NCBI RefSeq assembly: GCF_036417845.1
Contig: NC_089994.1
Coordinates: forward strand, 17,378,001 to 17,442,000
Direction: 5' to 3'
Origin: Apteryx mantelli
Taxonomy: Eukaryota; Chordata; Aves; Apterygiformes; Apterygidae
DNA length: 64,000 nucleotides
Below, piece after piece: positions 20,601 to 35,600 of the stretch; position 1 is the first letter of the stretch; each line of letters begins with the position of its first letter. Position numbers and translations under genes: made by a program. Below the pieces are notes generated by a model. It saw only the letters and a list, made by a program, of their open reading frames with translations, had not been told where the DNA came from and ran no database searches.

Positions 20601-23600
20601 TAAATAACCGTAATTAGACAGTTCATCTTCCCTAATTTGACAATGTAACAGATACTTCATATAAAAGAGCAAAATTTCAACTTTTGTTTAGTCAAACAGA
20701 CCAGTTTAAAATATCAAATTTATCATTTCCATACAATTTAGTTTTTCCTGAAATATACTTTAAAAAGGTGTTACAAGCCATTTTTATTTCCACCATCCAA
20801 AAAATTCTTTGGCCTTATACCTGGCTAACCTCACCATGCTACTCTTCTGGAAATTGCTCACAGCACAGCCAGTGCAAGGTAGGTACACTGCATGCATGTG
20901 TAAGAGCTATAGGGTCACACAGCATACACATAAAATTAAGAAAACTAAGGCTTCTTGAGGACCAAGTTTTTGTTGAAGCCAGTATCCTGTACTAAAACAA
21001 CGCATCTTTCTCCTCAAGGCCAATTACAGAATCTTTTCTGGATCATCACCGTTCTTCATTCCTTGAAACAGTAGCAAATTAGGTATGAAATTCCATAAAA
21101 GGAAAGAAAAAAAACACAACAACATGAAACTTTCACACAAGTGAAACCACATCTGTTGCTACAGCCATACCGGTCTCCAACAACAAACTAATTTCTACAA
21201 GTCCTCCTTGAGGAGTCTGCCCTGTTTTGCTTCAAAATGGGTCATGCTAAATCGCTTTTTTATTTCTGAGGGAATATAAGAAAATATGAAAAGCCACAAT
21301 AAAAGAAAGACTGCTCTCAAACTCAAAGCATTTAACTGGAGAGCAAGACCCTAAGGAAATGAAGCTGCACTGTCTATTCCCCTGCATTGCTTTTGGATCT
21401 TGTGTAACAGCCAATCCACAGCTTGCAAATACATTTCTGCATGTGATAGCATGCACTACTCTTTCCAGTATTACAGCTGTCAAAACTGAGGCTAGTTTTG
21501 CTGCCCACAGGGCTGAAAGGGAAACATTCAAAGCAAACTATCAACCTGCTGCTGAACCTGTTCCATGCAACTGTTGCTCATTCATTCAAGTAATTTCTGA
21601 CCAAATTTAATTACTTCTTACTATCAGGGTTACAGCATTTTTATGGGGGTTGTATTACACAAGAAAACTTGATGGCCATATGACATGCCTCTCTGCAGCA
21701 AGCCTTTGCAGGTAATTTTCTGAGGCGGGGTGGTTACAGTGTTGGGTTTTTTTGTCTGAGTCAACAATCTGAAAAGCAAGTACAGGGTTTGAGAGGGGGA
21801 AAGAAAGCAAGGTACAAGGACAAACTTTAAGCGCAACTGTTATGCTGCAGACACCTCCCCTGGGTATTTATGGCTAGTGACATGTGTCATCTCATTTCTG
21901 CAAGTAACTGTTCACTGCAGATTTTGAAGGTTTTCACTGTGTTGGGCTATAGGTTTCCAAATACATAGAACTGCCTGAGTGTATATAAAGGATGAAAAGC
22001 AAGGGATGGATGGAGAAAATGGACAAAAATGTAGCTGCATCTGAAAGCACATCACTGTTCAGCAGGAGCAAGTCTCAAGAGGACAGCAGCCACGTGGTGC
22101 TCTGTTAACTGGCCTTGATACATTACTACTCTATGCACATATTTGTTTTTCTCCAGTTTGGTTCGCTATAAAGCTTACAATACTATTTCTCTAAAATAGT
22201 CAAACTCACTAAAATACATGCATACAGTATCTTTTCACCTAGTTGAGCCCTATACAGGCCACTGTGAAGGTCTCTCCTTTATAAAATAACTGTCTAGCAC
22301 ATTCAATTTAATCCCACTCTGCCGTCTTGAAAGCTCTACTAACTCTTCAGCGAGCAAATGGTCTAACAGTGATGTGCACTACAGTTTCAGGTAATTCTGC
22401 AGATGAGCTTCCTATATACTTGTAAAGCTAAATCCTTTCAGTCTGAGTTCTATTTTGAGCCTAGCGTACTTTAACTGGTAAATCTTCATATGTTATCAGC
22501 ATTTCTGATGGGGAGAATTTTTTTTGGAAATGCTTCAACGTTTTCTATGCACACTGGCAAGACTATGTATCTTCTGCCGCAGCGCTTTGCTTTTCATATC
22601 ACTACTAAAACTTATTTTGCAGCAGCATCCCCAACAAATTTTTATTTAGACAACTTTCAAATATTATTCCTCCCTACAAAGACTATATGAAAATGATCAA
22701 TGGAAACACAGACCATTTTTACAGTATGAAGTTTATAGTTTCATAAAGTAGTAGAATTTCTCAACCTCACTATTATACAACACTGAAGAAGGCCAGAAGT
22801 ATTATCTCCATCAAAGTAATGGAAATAAAAGCACAGAAGGATTTGCATGTTTGCCAAAGGGCACGCTACAAGACATCTGCCTTCCTCAGGTCTCATTCCA
22901 CTGCTTTAGCCACAGAGTTGGCATGCCTGACTGTAAATTAACTTCAGCTCCATTCAGGAGGTTTTAAAACGTACATGAAAATTAACTGCAAGTTGTAAGA
23001 TATTCAAGGCTTCCCACATCCTGCCACACTACTTGTTAAGAGCCCCAAAATAATGTGGTACTCCCTTAGACCATTAGTGCAATTCATCTTGCATTTCTTT
23101 ACAGCTAAGAGAAAAATAAACTAAATTATTCTGAAGTAGATACATTATACAATAAAACTTCACAAAGAATTTATCTCTTAGGAAACTAGTTAAACACAGA
23201 AATAGTGCCCCAAAGAACAAATGCAGAAGGGGAGAGGGGGAGGTGCCAAGTTTTTGTCAAAGTATCAGCTCTTCCATAACCTTTAAGGCATTTTATCCAT
23301 AGCTTTGCATTTAAAGGAACAGATTTTTTTTTTTTTTTTTAAGAGATTTAGAATTTTCATTTCCCTATCTTCTCCTCTCCCACTTTTGTCTTCACACATT
23401 ACTGTAATAAGCTCTAGAAGTTTACCTGAAACTAGTTCAGATGCTGCTGCAAATTATGTTTTAATAGTAACATTAAAAATGCCTTTTAGAAAAAGTTATC
23501 TGGAGACTTAGATAAGTCCTGTATAGATATTGTAAACAAATCAAGGAGGCTTCAGGAAGAGTAGAAGCAAGTTTGAAATAAGTGCACAGACCTTTGTCAG

Positions 23601-26600
23601 CTTAAAACCAAAGTTCAAACTTTTAACTCTAGAAATTTAGCAGGTTTTCCATGTTCAGCTAGTGCAGTTAAGAGTTCAAGACAAATAAGTAAAATCTGTG
23701 CTAGATTAGCATGCCTGTGAAAGAAGTCTTGCAAAATGGTCAGGAGAAATTCACCTACTGGTATCAAATAAGAAAAAAGATAAGACGGGGTGGGAGAGGA
23801 GGGAATAAAATCACAAATTATCCAGTGTTTTCCTCAGTGTGTCAGCACTTCAGAGATTTTCCAGATGGCCATCTAGTATCCGAGAAAGTGCTGAGAAAGC
23901 CCTAGGAAGGGACAAAATAGCTCTGCATGGCTCGTAGCTGTAAGTAATGTCAGCTCAGCTGAACTGCAGTGGAAATCTACTGCTCCTCACTCCCTATGCC
24001 ACGCGTTTCTCTCTCCCAGAAATACTCACTGGCCTGACCTGCTTCACTTCAGCACCTTTTTGATCAAGTAGTTTCCTGACATGAGCTATTTAACTGAACT
24101 AACCTTGTGAGGATATACGGTGAAGATAAGCAATTCAGTAATGGAGTGAGCAAAAACATCAGATGGATTTGATTACCAAATTCAACTCTACAGAAGTGCA
24201 ACCCTGATTGTTGTTTCTGAGAGGCAAACAAAAAGAGGTCAGCTATCAAACTCACAGCTGAAATTAAAAAGAGGTCAGAGCAGCAGAAATCAGGTAGATC
24301 TCCCAGTTATAAGGGTATATACAGAAATCGTATCATGTAATTTCATGTTTTCCCTGGTAGAAATTTCAGTGCTGTCAATGGGCACAGTGGTCAACGTCCA
24401 AACATCAATGCACTGAAAGAGCCTATTTTCAGGAACTGATCGGAGAACAAACCTGAATTTAAGACTATTGCCAGATCCAGTAAGATGGTGAGGATAACTA
24501 CATTTAAAAGACCTGAATGGTAGGAAGCAAAGAAATAGCAATGTTTCTTTCATATTATAAACATTTACAGAAGTCATTTTACACATGTAGAGTGGACTTC
24601 ATTTAAAAGAATATCCACTAAAGGAACGAGTTTATTAAAATTATTTCAGTGCACCAAACCAAGATGCATGAACATAGCACAGGCCAACCTCCTACTACAC
24701 TGGTTCACGCAAAACCTTTTCTGTACAAGAAACACACAGGAAGTTCGCTCCAGAACAGATTTTTGGAGGAGAACAAGGGGAAGCTCTCATATCCCTCTCG
24801 CAGGAGCTAACTCAAGAAGGAGAGAAGGAAGCCTGGCATAGGTTGCATAGAATCACAGACACAGCAACAAGCCTCACTGCAGGGCAGGAGCCAAGTCCAA
24901 AGACAACCTGAAACTGCAGTCCTCTTTCCCCACACCTTGATGACAGCTATAGATCATCCTACAACTACACACCCCACCCAAAGTCTAACTGACCAAACCA
25001 GCTTCCTCAGAGTTCTGGGTAAATGACAATGTAAAAGACAGTATTTTTTAATTATTCGCCTTTCCTGGTACACACATGCAACTGAAGCCTGGATTAGCCA
25101 TTGCGTACTTAAGAGTACGGAGTACAACAGCCCCTCTCGTATTTCTTATGTTGATGTAGGTCACCAGCTTGGAGAGCAACACACAGGAGCACCAGAGCCA
25201 AGTAATATAACTGGCAATGTTTCCCTGACAAGGAGGAAGCCATCCCGTGCTGTACACCAACACAGAACCCTTAACGGGGAACTTCGTTCTCGTCACAATA
25301 ATAACAAAGTACATTTTTCACCGCACTCACTCAGTGACACCAGAGTAACTCTACAGAAAGCTTCCTTAACCCCACCTGCAACTCAACTCCTCCCAGGGGT
25401 TCAAAACTCGAGCCACAGCTTTCTAATGAGATAAGGCACAAGATATTTTTCCTTTTAGGATGCTGACTAAGTTGCAAAGTTTTAAAATCTCATTTGAGCT
25501 ATGAAAGATAGGGAGCAAGAGTGTTCACCTAGGTTTTAAGCAAAGATTATCCACACAGAGCACTAATTTCTGATAGCAGATGAGTGACTAGGCAGTCAAG
25601 TTAAAGATTATTTGGTATGCAAAATGCATTTAAACGTCTGACAAATCAGCTTCCTGTGGTACTCTAAATCCATTCAACAGCTTCATTCCCCCGTCCATTG
25701 AAAGGAACCTTCCTGTGTTTTCTATATACTGGTTTGGTGCAAGGAAACTTGTTCCCTCAACACGTCCCATTCCTTTAACATCTATTCTTTAGAAAGTGCT
25801 TTTCTGTACAATCAAAATTAGTACAAAAAACCCAACTCACTGGCAAAGTAGAAAGAAGGGCCTGTCTCCTTGCTGTATGGTATTTTGGGACATGCTGAAT
25901 TTGGGAAATAGAAAGGTAAATTAGCCTCTTGCCACGTGCATACTTCTCGTCTTCTGGATAGGTCAGCATCTGTTTTTTGGTTTTTTGTTTGTTTTTTGTG
26001 GTTTTTTTTGAAGATTGTAGATTCATGCAGATATTTTTATTTACTTAGTTGCTATGAGAGCAGGATATTTAGTTTTACAACTGGGTGATGACGAAACAAC
26101 TTGAGTCTCAGGTAAGCCTTCCTTCTGAACTGTGACACTGAGGACTTCAGTTCTTAATTTAGTATTAACACAAAAATAAAGTCTATGTCAATTAATGGTC
26201 TATTACAGTCCACTGTAATGAGAAAGTTAAAATATAATTACATTAAAACAAAAATTGGCCCCTTGCTTTTTCAGCTATACCACTGGCATTCTTAATAGTT
26301 CCAAGACACCTTTGGTGACTGGTTCACTCTTAGTCCCTGGAGAATCCTTTGAAGTTTATATTATATCCACCATTGTACTATCGGGGTAATAGAATTTACT
26401 CTACTGCTGAGACAGAAACCAGATAAAGTTAGAGACAATACCAGACCAGTAAAACATATGCAGAAGGGGAAAGGGAAGGGAAAGCAGGGACAGGAATGAG
26501 AACACAAAAACAAGAAATGCATCTGTATAAAACCAAGGTCTGGTTTTGCACAAGTTTGTTTTTAAACACAAAAGTAAAGTTTTTCAGAGGACTCCAGTTA

Positions 26601-29600
26601 TCCAAAAACATAGGCAATTTATCTACATGGTAAAACTATTAAAAGTTAATTGTCACAGGAATATATCCACCTGCAGCTTAGGTAACCAAATTTTCCACTG
26701 ACACCACAAGACAGACTTGTGTCTTTATGTTACACATATCAAGCAGTCTAACTGCAAACCCTGGCTGGTAAATTCTACCAGGCCAATGATGCTAGTATGC
26801 CGGAGATCACGCAGAGCCAGCACCTCAGAGAAAGACAGAGGCTCAAGATGTTATACTCCAAAACCAACATGTAGTTTAGCAGGGTAAGAATGACAAATGA
26901 GCATTAAGGTATTTGTACGTGGCAGTTAAAGGTGTGTGCGCCGCTCTGTTTCAGTAGTACATGCATTTTAAACTTCCCATGATAAAGACATCAAAATGGT
27001 TCATATCTCCAGAGGTTACAAGCTGAAGTGTATAATAGACGTTTTTAATGTCTGGCTGGTAGACAGGATGAAAGATAGTTGTTCGAACACTGTACTTCCC
27101 AACTGTGTTTTTAGGGGAAAAAACCAACCATTTAAACATTCCTCTGTCATATGTTTAGACAGTCTGCTAGAGGCCAAACAGCTTAGCTACTCTGCTTCTC
27201 TGGAGCTCTTGTTAACTCCAGTTTGTGAAACAGAAGCAGGACACACATAATGACTGACAAAGAAACCCCAGAAGTGCAGAAATATCCTGTTAAACAGCAT
27301 TAGATAAAGATTTTTGGGGGGTTTTGTTTTTAACTGAATAATTGCATATCAACAAGTATAAGTCACTAAGTTTTTTGGATTGAGATCTCTCTTCATAAGA
27401 CAGGAAGGAAAAAAAAATATATATACTTTCAGCAGTCAGGATAATTCACTTAATGGATAAACAGGCATTTCTCTTCATTGAAAGGTAGTTACTGTTTGCC
27501 ACAGACTTTTACTTCGCACAAACCATTGATGAAGACGGAGTTTCAGATCTCGCCAGAAAATATTTCACACCTTAAGAATACTAAGCAATGCCCCCCCAGC
27601 CCTCACATCTCAGTGCAGTTGTCCTTGCAGACATCTTCTTTCTACCACATACACAGGAAAAAAACAGAGTGAATTTTGCAAGAATTCTCAGAGAAAGCAC
27701 CAGCATCTTGAAGGATAAAAGGGTACTATAACCCACTTAATACTGACAACAGTGGAAAAAAGTCAGATAGCAATTTTAAAGAGCCAAAAAGGAATCTGAG
27801 AACTTGCTTGAGCAAATGTTCTAGAACTCAAAAGCAGCAATGGTTGTTGTTTCTCGAGAAGTTGGTACTCTCTATTTTCTATTAGTCTTAAAAGAGGACC
27901 AGATTAGATTCAGAATCAGTATGTTGGTGTATTTAATTCAAAGATACTGTGGGTAAGCTTAAGATTCCCAAAATACTGAACATAAGTTGTAGATATCTTT
28001 TACATTACAGTTCAAAACTATCTAATGTCACTCAGTGAGACTATGAATGAGTCCAGTAAGTTGCCCTTTAGCAATTTGCTCCATGAGCAGCATATCACCT
28101 TAAGCAATTCCACATTTTTTTTCCAAGCAGTCACATATTGATAAATGGAAGCTGAAGTAATACATTATAGATGGATACATTTTGAGGAAAAGCAACCAGT
28201 CTAGGCAAGGTCTTCAAGGATTCATCACATGGAAGACTTGCAAAAATCTGAACTGAGACTGTGCTGCGCTACAGCAGAAGTCATGTAATGTGTAGCTAAC
28301 TGAAAATGTTGCAGGTTAAGGGTGCAGCTGGGCCAATTCTTGTTAGACTAAGCAATAAACATGCCTGCACATGGCAAGAACATGCTCTCACCAAAAAAGT
28401 TGTTCATGATGCTGCACCATATCCAACTGGTTTGAGTGATTTCTACAACAAGAATTTCTAGGACTTGATCATTTACTGGGAAGGTGGGGAAACATTTAGA
28501 AGAGTCACCAAGTAGCTACTGAAAAGGACACAGGAGCACATGCAATTTCTGTCAAATGAGGTGCTCTTGGAAAAACAGCATTTAATTACGTGGAAAGAAA
28601 TACCGAACAATTATTCCAAGTTTGACCCAGCTTCAATAGTGTGCACTGGTAGGTAGTCACATACCTACAACAGACAAGCTGCAAAACCAACACAAAAATG
28701 CACAAAATAAGAACAGTTGTAAATTAGAATATCAGTGAAAAAAGCTATACAGAGATTTGATCAAAGCCAACCAAGGGAACAGGCTTGTACTTCAGTACTA
28801 CAGAACCCACTGGGTACAGAAGATAAGGATGGTGCACAATGGGATATTGCTAAGAAGTCACACGCATCCATTTTGAATCAGATCTCAGAGATTATCTCAT
28901 GTCTGGTTTTATTTTAATTAGGATTCGAGAGGAGAGTTTTCACCAAAAAAGGTCTGAAAGCCTTTGATCATTCACTTTATCGGAATTCTGTTTAATCTAA
29001 TGAAAAAGCAAACAGAAGATCTGTTTACATGAACACCTCAAGCACAAGAGTTGAAAGGATCAGAGTAATACAATTAGCAGGACCTGTGAGAGAAAGAGAC
29101 TTAAGCTCTACAAGTAACTTCCATTTCAGCTTTATTACAAATGAGCTGAAATGTTCTTCCTCCAAGTGCCAAAAAAAGTTTCATCTCCATTATTATTTTT
29201 GTTTCTTAACTGTGTTATCATACCACTGCAGAGATCTGACAGGAGGATGTTTTCAGATGGGTAAGACACAGACTTGGTTAAATCAGAATTAATTCCGCAC
29301 TAAACTTCAGATTTTTAGGCTTGTAAGTTTTCATGATACATCATGGACTTCCATTAAGCACCGTAAAACATACAAAGATGTCTAAAGGTACAGAAAATCT
29401 TTTATTAGAATCTAAGTCAATAATATACGTGACCCAATAAAAGTCTTCCTCAGATGCTATAACAAGTATTGAAATGCCATGTTTTCAAGAAACCATCTGC
29501 TGTTTTGACATTTTATGACAATTACCAAGTCTTTTGGCAACCTTGGATCTACCTGTTTCAAAGCATGTTTTGCAGTGAGTTTTTCTCCTCTGAATTGGGT

Positions 29601-32600
29601 ATTGATTTACCATACATTTATAACGCTTTAGTGTTCTTCACATTATACTTTGTAGCGAGGTAACCCACATTTTCAGGATTTCACTGTAAGTGAGATATGC
29701 CCATCTGGTAATGCTGGAGACCAGTTGTCAAAGTCAGAGCAATACATGAGTTGTTTCATATGCTTATTCTTGACTTACCAAAAAAGAAAGGTAAGTAATA
29801 CAAGTTTTATTTTGCTTAAACAGCAGCTTTCATACTGTTAATAATACTAGTAGTATCATAAAGACAGCATTTCACTAGTTGTCAGAACTAAAGTCAAGTT
29901 TTGGAACTGAGATCATAGCCTTGCAATAAAACCAGTCCTACTTATAATCAAGAAACAATCAAGGGATGTTGTGTCAAGAGCATCAAGAGAACTTGAACAA
30001 ACTTCTTTCAGCAGATATTCTTTAGCAGCTTCCCAGGTTGAAATTTCATCTTGGTCACTGGCATCTTACTGAAATCAGCATACTTGAGTTTTCATTTTAA
30101 CCAGGTGGCTCAGTTTTCAATGCTCTGCTCATCATATGATTTATAAACCACATTACTGGTGTAATCTGAATGATACCCACGTTTGAAGCTTGAGATTAAA
30201 GATATCCCTGCACAATTTAACAATTTAAAAAGTTACATATAACACAAAACGTTTCCTACCATACATAGCATGCGTCTGTTCATGCGCACCATACTGTGTT
30301 GCAGAAGAAGATACTAAACCAGGCTGTGCATGTGTTGGTGGTGCCATCATTCTAGCGTTGCCCTGTATTACAGGGCTATAAACGTGAGGATGCTGCATTC
30401 AACAGAAATAAGAAAAAACAGACAGTTAATTGAAGGACTGTTGTAAAGAAACTCATCTGATCAAACCAATAATTACATAGAGATAGAAATAGCTTGCCTT
30501 ACTAAAAAGCAATGCAAACTACAGATTTCACATTATTGCCATTAACCCAAATATTCCTAAAGACATAGGCGTATTTTCTGTAGTGGGCTAGAAACCGACA
30601 AAAAAGCACTAGTGTGACTAATTTCTGTCACTCTAATTATGTAGTAAGCTTATATATGTAATTATATACCTGTCCAATTATATATGTATATTTAAAAGCC
30701 TTTAAGTAACAGGGGTACACCAAATAGTTTAGTTTTAGAACGCAGAATGGGGAGATGCCCTGTCTGTGATCTGAAAGGAATCGTTTCTACCCTTTTAACA
30801 GAGCTAAAAGGCAATACCAATAGCAAACACCAGTTTCTAAACTGACTTTAACATTTGTCACAGGCTTTGAAGCACGTGACATCAAGACCAACTATCCTCC
30901 AGAATACAGAAACTGTTCATAGTGGCTACTTACAAAATTACTGGAGACAACAGGCAGTATTTAGAACTGAGCCACTTAATTATTTCTGTTTTGACTAAGC
31001 ACGCACACTAAAAAGACGCTTACCTGAGATTGGTAGTGTGGCACATGCTGCACAAGAGGCTGATTAGGAAACTGTTGGGGACTATATGCAACATATTGTG
31101 TTGAATAAGCTGGTGGCGTAGCTACAATCGGAGGGCCTGCTGCTGAGGCAGGATGCATCATGGTGCTCTGATGATGTTGGTCTTGCCGTTGCTGTGGCAT
31201 ATTTGGTACTACAAAGCAAAGAGCACCTCATATTAGAAACACATGGTGAAGAGCAACTGTCTTGCTGAAAGATTTTACATTACAATGTCACCATGGCAAA
31301 GTAGAATATCCTCAGCCCTCACCTTTAACCACTGTATTAGAGTTCAACCACAAAGGACCTGCATGGAAAGGAGTTCCCCTAGGAAACATTCAGTTTTCCT
31401 CACTGCCTTTCAGCTATGTGCATGGCCACAAATCCAGGCCTGCTTTTTTGTGAGGTAGGGGAGAAGGTGGAGGGAAAGACCGACTGACAAGAAGCAAGAA
31501 CAGAAGAGAGAGGTTTTATCAGGATACCTACATTAATCAAATTCGATCCTGTCCCCTTCAAAAGGCTTAATTTACCCCCTATGGGAACTACTGGGCAACT
31601 GTTCCATTGAGTGAAAAGCCAAGTCTGTGAAAGTTACTTGTGCTCATGGCTGAGGAGAGCAGAATAAAAGTCTCCACGCAGCCACAGTTTTAGGTATTCA
31701 CCTCTTAAGCTCTGTGCTATCCCTCAGGATAGCAGAAAATAACTTTTGGGTCACAGTCAACACTGAAGGGGACAAATCATCCTACAGGAGGAAAAAGGAA
31801 CAGGAATAATTAGAGGGAAGAAAGATTAAGAGAGCAGAGCACTGCAATGTGGAACTACCTGAGCTACCCTGGTAAGAAGGCAAACCAAAAACCACAGCAG
31901 CAAGGCACTCAACAGACTAATTTAACCTACTAAGCAACAGGGCGTGATAGTTCAAGGTGAGTTCCACCTTGCTGCAGTGAAACTGCAACTAAAAGCTAAG
32001 GTAACTCAAGCACCTGTAAACTCCACTGCAATGTGCAATGTAGACAGACCCCTTAGAAAGAGGAAAAGAGGGAAACATTGAAGGTGTCAGTAAATTCACT
32101 CCATAACGATATTTACATTGCAAATCAACTTTAGAAAAAAGTAAATATAGGAAGCAACTTGAACAGCATAAAGGCACTGAACTTAAACGCATGTAGTTCC
32201 TTCAGGGCTCTGCTGCACACAGGATGGACTCAAAAAGAGAATTCAGAATAGGAGACCTGCCTCACAGAGCAAATGAGAGTATATATCAATATACATTTGA
32301 TTAAAATAATCAATATTACCAACCAAGACTTCATGAATCAGCCCACTGTAAAGTTCGGATATTTCAAAACAGAAATACATTACAGGTTTTGTCTTCCCTA
32401 CATTCATAAAGGCTACTTGTTTAATTCTAAACAGCAGCAGAACTGCTCTTTTAATCCATTTCCTCCAGTGACTGGAGCTACAGGACTGGAACTGATCATC
32501 ACGAACCACTGTATAAAATTGCAAGAAAGCATGCACTGTGTAGAATTAGAGTATTATCCGAAACATGACTATAAAAACAAGACCATCATTTTTCTGCTCC

Positions 32601-35600
32601 TTTGCTTCACTGAAGAGATGAGTGCACACGTCAACATACACACACATGTACGGGTTCTCATCTCCACAGCCACAGGTGTCACTCATTAAAAACATGGTAT
32701 TGTTAGTCCAGTTACTCAGTTACTGTTGCAGAAGGGACGCAAAAGAACGAACTGGGACCAGCAACAAGCCCTTTTCAGAACAGAGTAAAACACTCTTTCT
32801 GAAGAAATACAAATTGTTCTTGTTGACAAAAATACTCTGTTAAGGCACCATTCAGGGCTCTGCTGCAAACTCGTACAGAAAGATCCTTTCTGAACAAACC
32901 TATAGCATTTAGGAAATATAGGAGACATTCATCTTACGCAAATGTTCCAAGTAACAGAGACCTTTTCCAGTTTATCAAATCAAATTCCAAAATAAGCAGC
33001 TCTCCATTACTCAAATTTATCATGTTTTGGCTGAATTAGGCAGTCTAGAAACACCTTAATATTTCCATTTACTTTCTTTAACTAAAATAATATTTAAAAT
33101 ATCAACTGAAAACAAATTAACACGGAATAGGCAATATACAAGCATTTGGTATTTTATTCATGCTGCATGCAGACTAAGAACCAAACAGGCAGTATTATTC
33201 TCACCTTTACCTGCTCTATATGTCTTGGCTTGGTTCACTGGCATGGGCGTCATGGGAATAGGATACAAAGGCTGAAACAGAAGGAGGAATTGAAGCTATG
33301 ATATTCCTTAAAAAGCGTGTAGGGGAGAGAACTCTGTTTTAGAATATTCTAACCCGAGCCTAGAAATAAAATTAAAAAATAAAAGAATAGATAGATTCTA
33401 ATTATATGAGAAGTGATTATTTCTTCCTGTAACTTTACAGACATAATTAGATGACAAACATTACAGATATGATAATTAGAGTGCTCTGCTATGAAAGTTT
33501 CCATTATGAAATTAATCTCAATAAGAACTACCATATCCTAGTTTTCAAACTGTGCTTGAAAGGTTCAGAGGAAGAAACAGGAAAAAGCTAGCTTGAAGAT
33601 CACCAGAACTTTTTAGGCAATTCATACAAAGGTAATGCTTTATGCTAAAATATTTAACAGTTCAGCTCTTCACCAATGTGATATACACTACCAGAAAAAT
33701 TCACCGTCACTAAACCAAGCCAATAACATTCTGGCATATCTATTTTAACATTAAGAAAAAGATATACAATTGCAATTTGCAGATGTTTGCAGGCTATTTT
33801 GGAGTTTTATTATAACATTTATTATAACCAGTTTCACACCAGTATCTTGCAGACTCCTTCAGTTCTAATAGGAGGAATTCTTGTAGCCTTTTTCAAGCCA
33901 ACAACTAAGTTACTGAAGAAACCACCCAGTGTGTCCAAGAGGTGTTAATTAACACAGTATGAGAGCAAAGTTAGCACAAGTTTTATCCCTCTCTCCCTGG
34001 CAAAACCTGCCATCCCACAGGTAGGATTGTTAGCCACATCTTTTTAATCACCAGCAACAATTTTCTCCAAGATGAGGAAAAATAAACTTCCCAGATTTTA
34101 AATATGGTTTAGTGACAACTGCCTAACCTATGATATTTTCTTGTATCATCATGATTAAGTCGGCATGTACAAGCAAACAGGACCATATGATCTGCAACAG
34201 CCTTTCTCAAGTAATGACTGGATATGCTACTTCAAACAATATATTAAGTCAGACAGTTTTAAAACAGAGTTAGATTTAAAATCCTAGTAATCCCTACAAC
34301 AACCAGAAATTAGTGGGACACAGCCAGGAGCTAAAGACAGAAAAACAGTTGCTTAAAACTTTGAAAGTAAGACTATGCTTTGAAGACTGGGGAGGAAGCC
34401 TGCACAGATTAACAACAAATGTGAGAAGAGCTGCTAGATTTTACAAGTGTTTAAATTCTTATAACATCTAGGTTGAGGGACCACTGGGAAATGTTAGTAT
34501 TTACATAGCTAGAACTTACCAGCAATGTAATCATGCCAATCTTTACAACAGTAATATAAACTGTACTGGTTCATTGTTTTAACTTAGGTCTCCTAAGTCT
34601 CCTAGACTCACTAACAATCATCCCTTAAAGTGTAAACAAGTTTATATTACATGCTGCACTTTACCTGCACGCCTGGACTCACTGGAACCGGGTACATCAT
34701 ATTTGGTGCAAAACAAACAGGCTGAGTGTACACTGGAGTTGGCTGCTGATGACCCACCATGGAGGGGCTAGGCTGAGCTTGCGGACGAGGTGAGGTTGGT
34801 GTAGTAGAAGGCTTCGGCTACAAACAGAGTTCAGCAATGCATGTGCAGGATTAGCTTGATTATACCCCAAATACCTTCCTCCCACCCCTAGGCCCCCTCC
34901 GCCCCTCCCAAACATTTGCCTATGCCTAAACTCGGCCAAGGAGCTCAGCGTTCTCTGTAGTTCTGCTGAAGGTACTGCCTTGCCTGATTTCTAAACATGA
35001 TTAAAATTAGGCTTTGATGCAAGTACCTTAAGTGTACCACTCATCTACCAGCTGCCCTCTCCATGAGGTAGGTGGCAAGAAGAGAGGCTATCATGCTGGT
35101 GAAACTACAACTTGACAAAAGACCTCCCCACCAATTTACTGCTTTAAGGCAGTAATTTAAAACTCTAGAGCTCACTACAGTTAAAGATGTCCTTTTTACC
35201 CTACACTGCTTCACAGTGAAGTTAAACTTGACTGCCTTGTTCTTTTCATTTGGATTGTAAGACAAGGAATACCCGCATTAGAATTAGTGTTTTCTGACTC
35301 CAAGTCAGAAATGTTTGCATTATTCAGTGTTATGCTCAGCCACGAGAAGGGTTTTAGAAACAGAAGCAAACCATGCATTTGCAAAACGCATCACAGATGT
35401 TTTGTGCCTCCCTTAGGATAACCCAAAGATAATTACGATTAAAAACAAAACAAAAAAACCCCACACATCCTGAATATTTCCTAAAAGGGCTAGCAGCTAT
35501 TTCAGCAGTTCTGAACATGTCAGAGTGCCACTCTAGGCAAATAAGAGAAACTACAGCAGAAGATCTGAGTAAAGGTTCATGAAGGCAAAAGAGAGGATTT

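Noticed and set aside
24848..24960. CATAGAATCACAGA-like start resembling the end of avian CR1 retroposons
   Set aside because: Only about a dozen bases match and the adjoining sequence does not resemble CR1.
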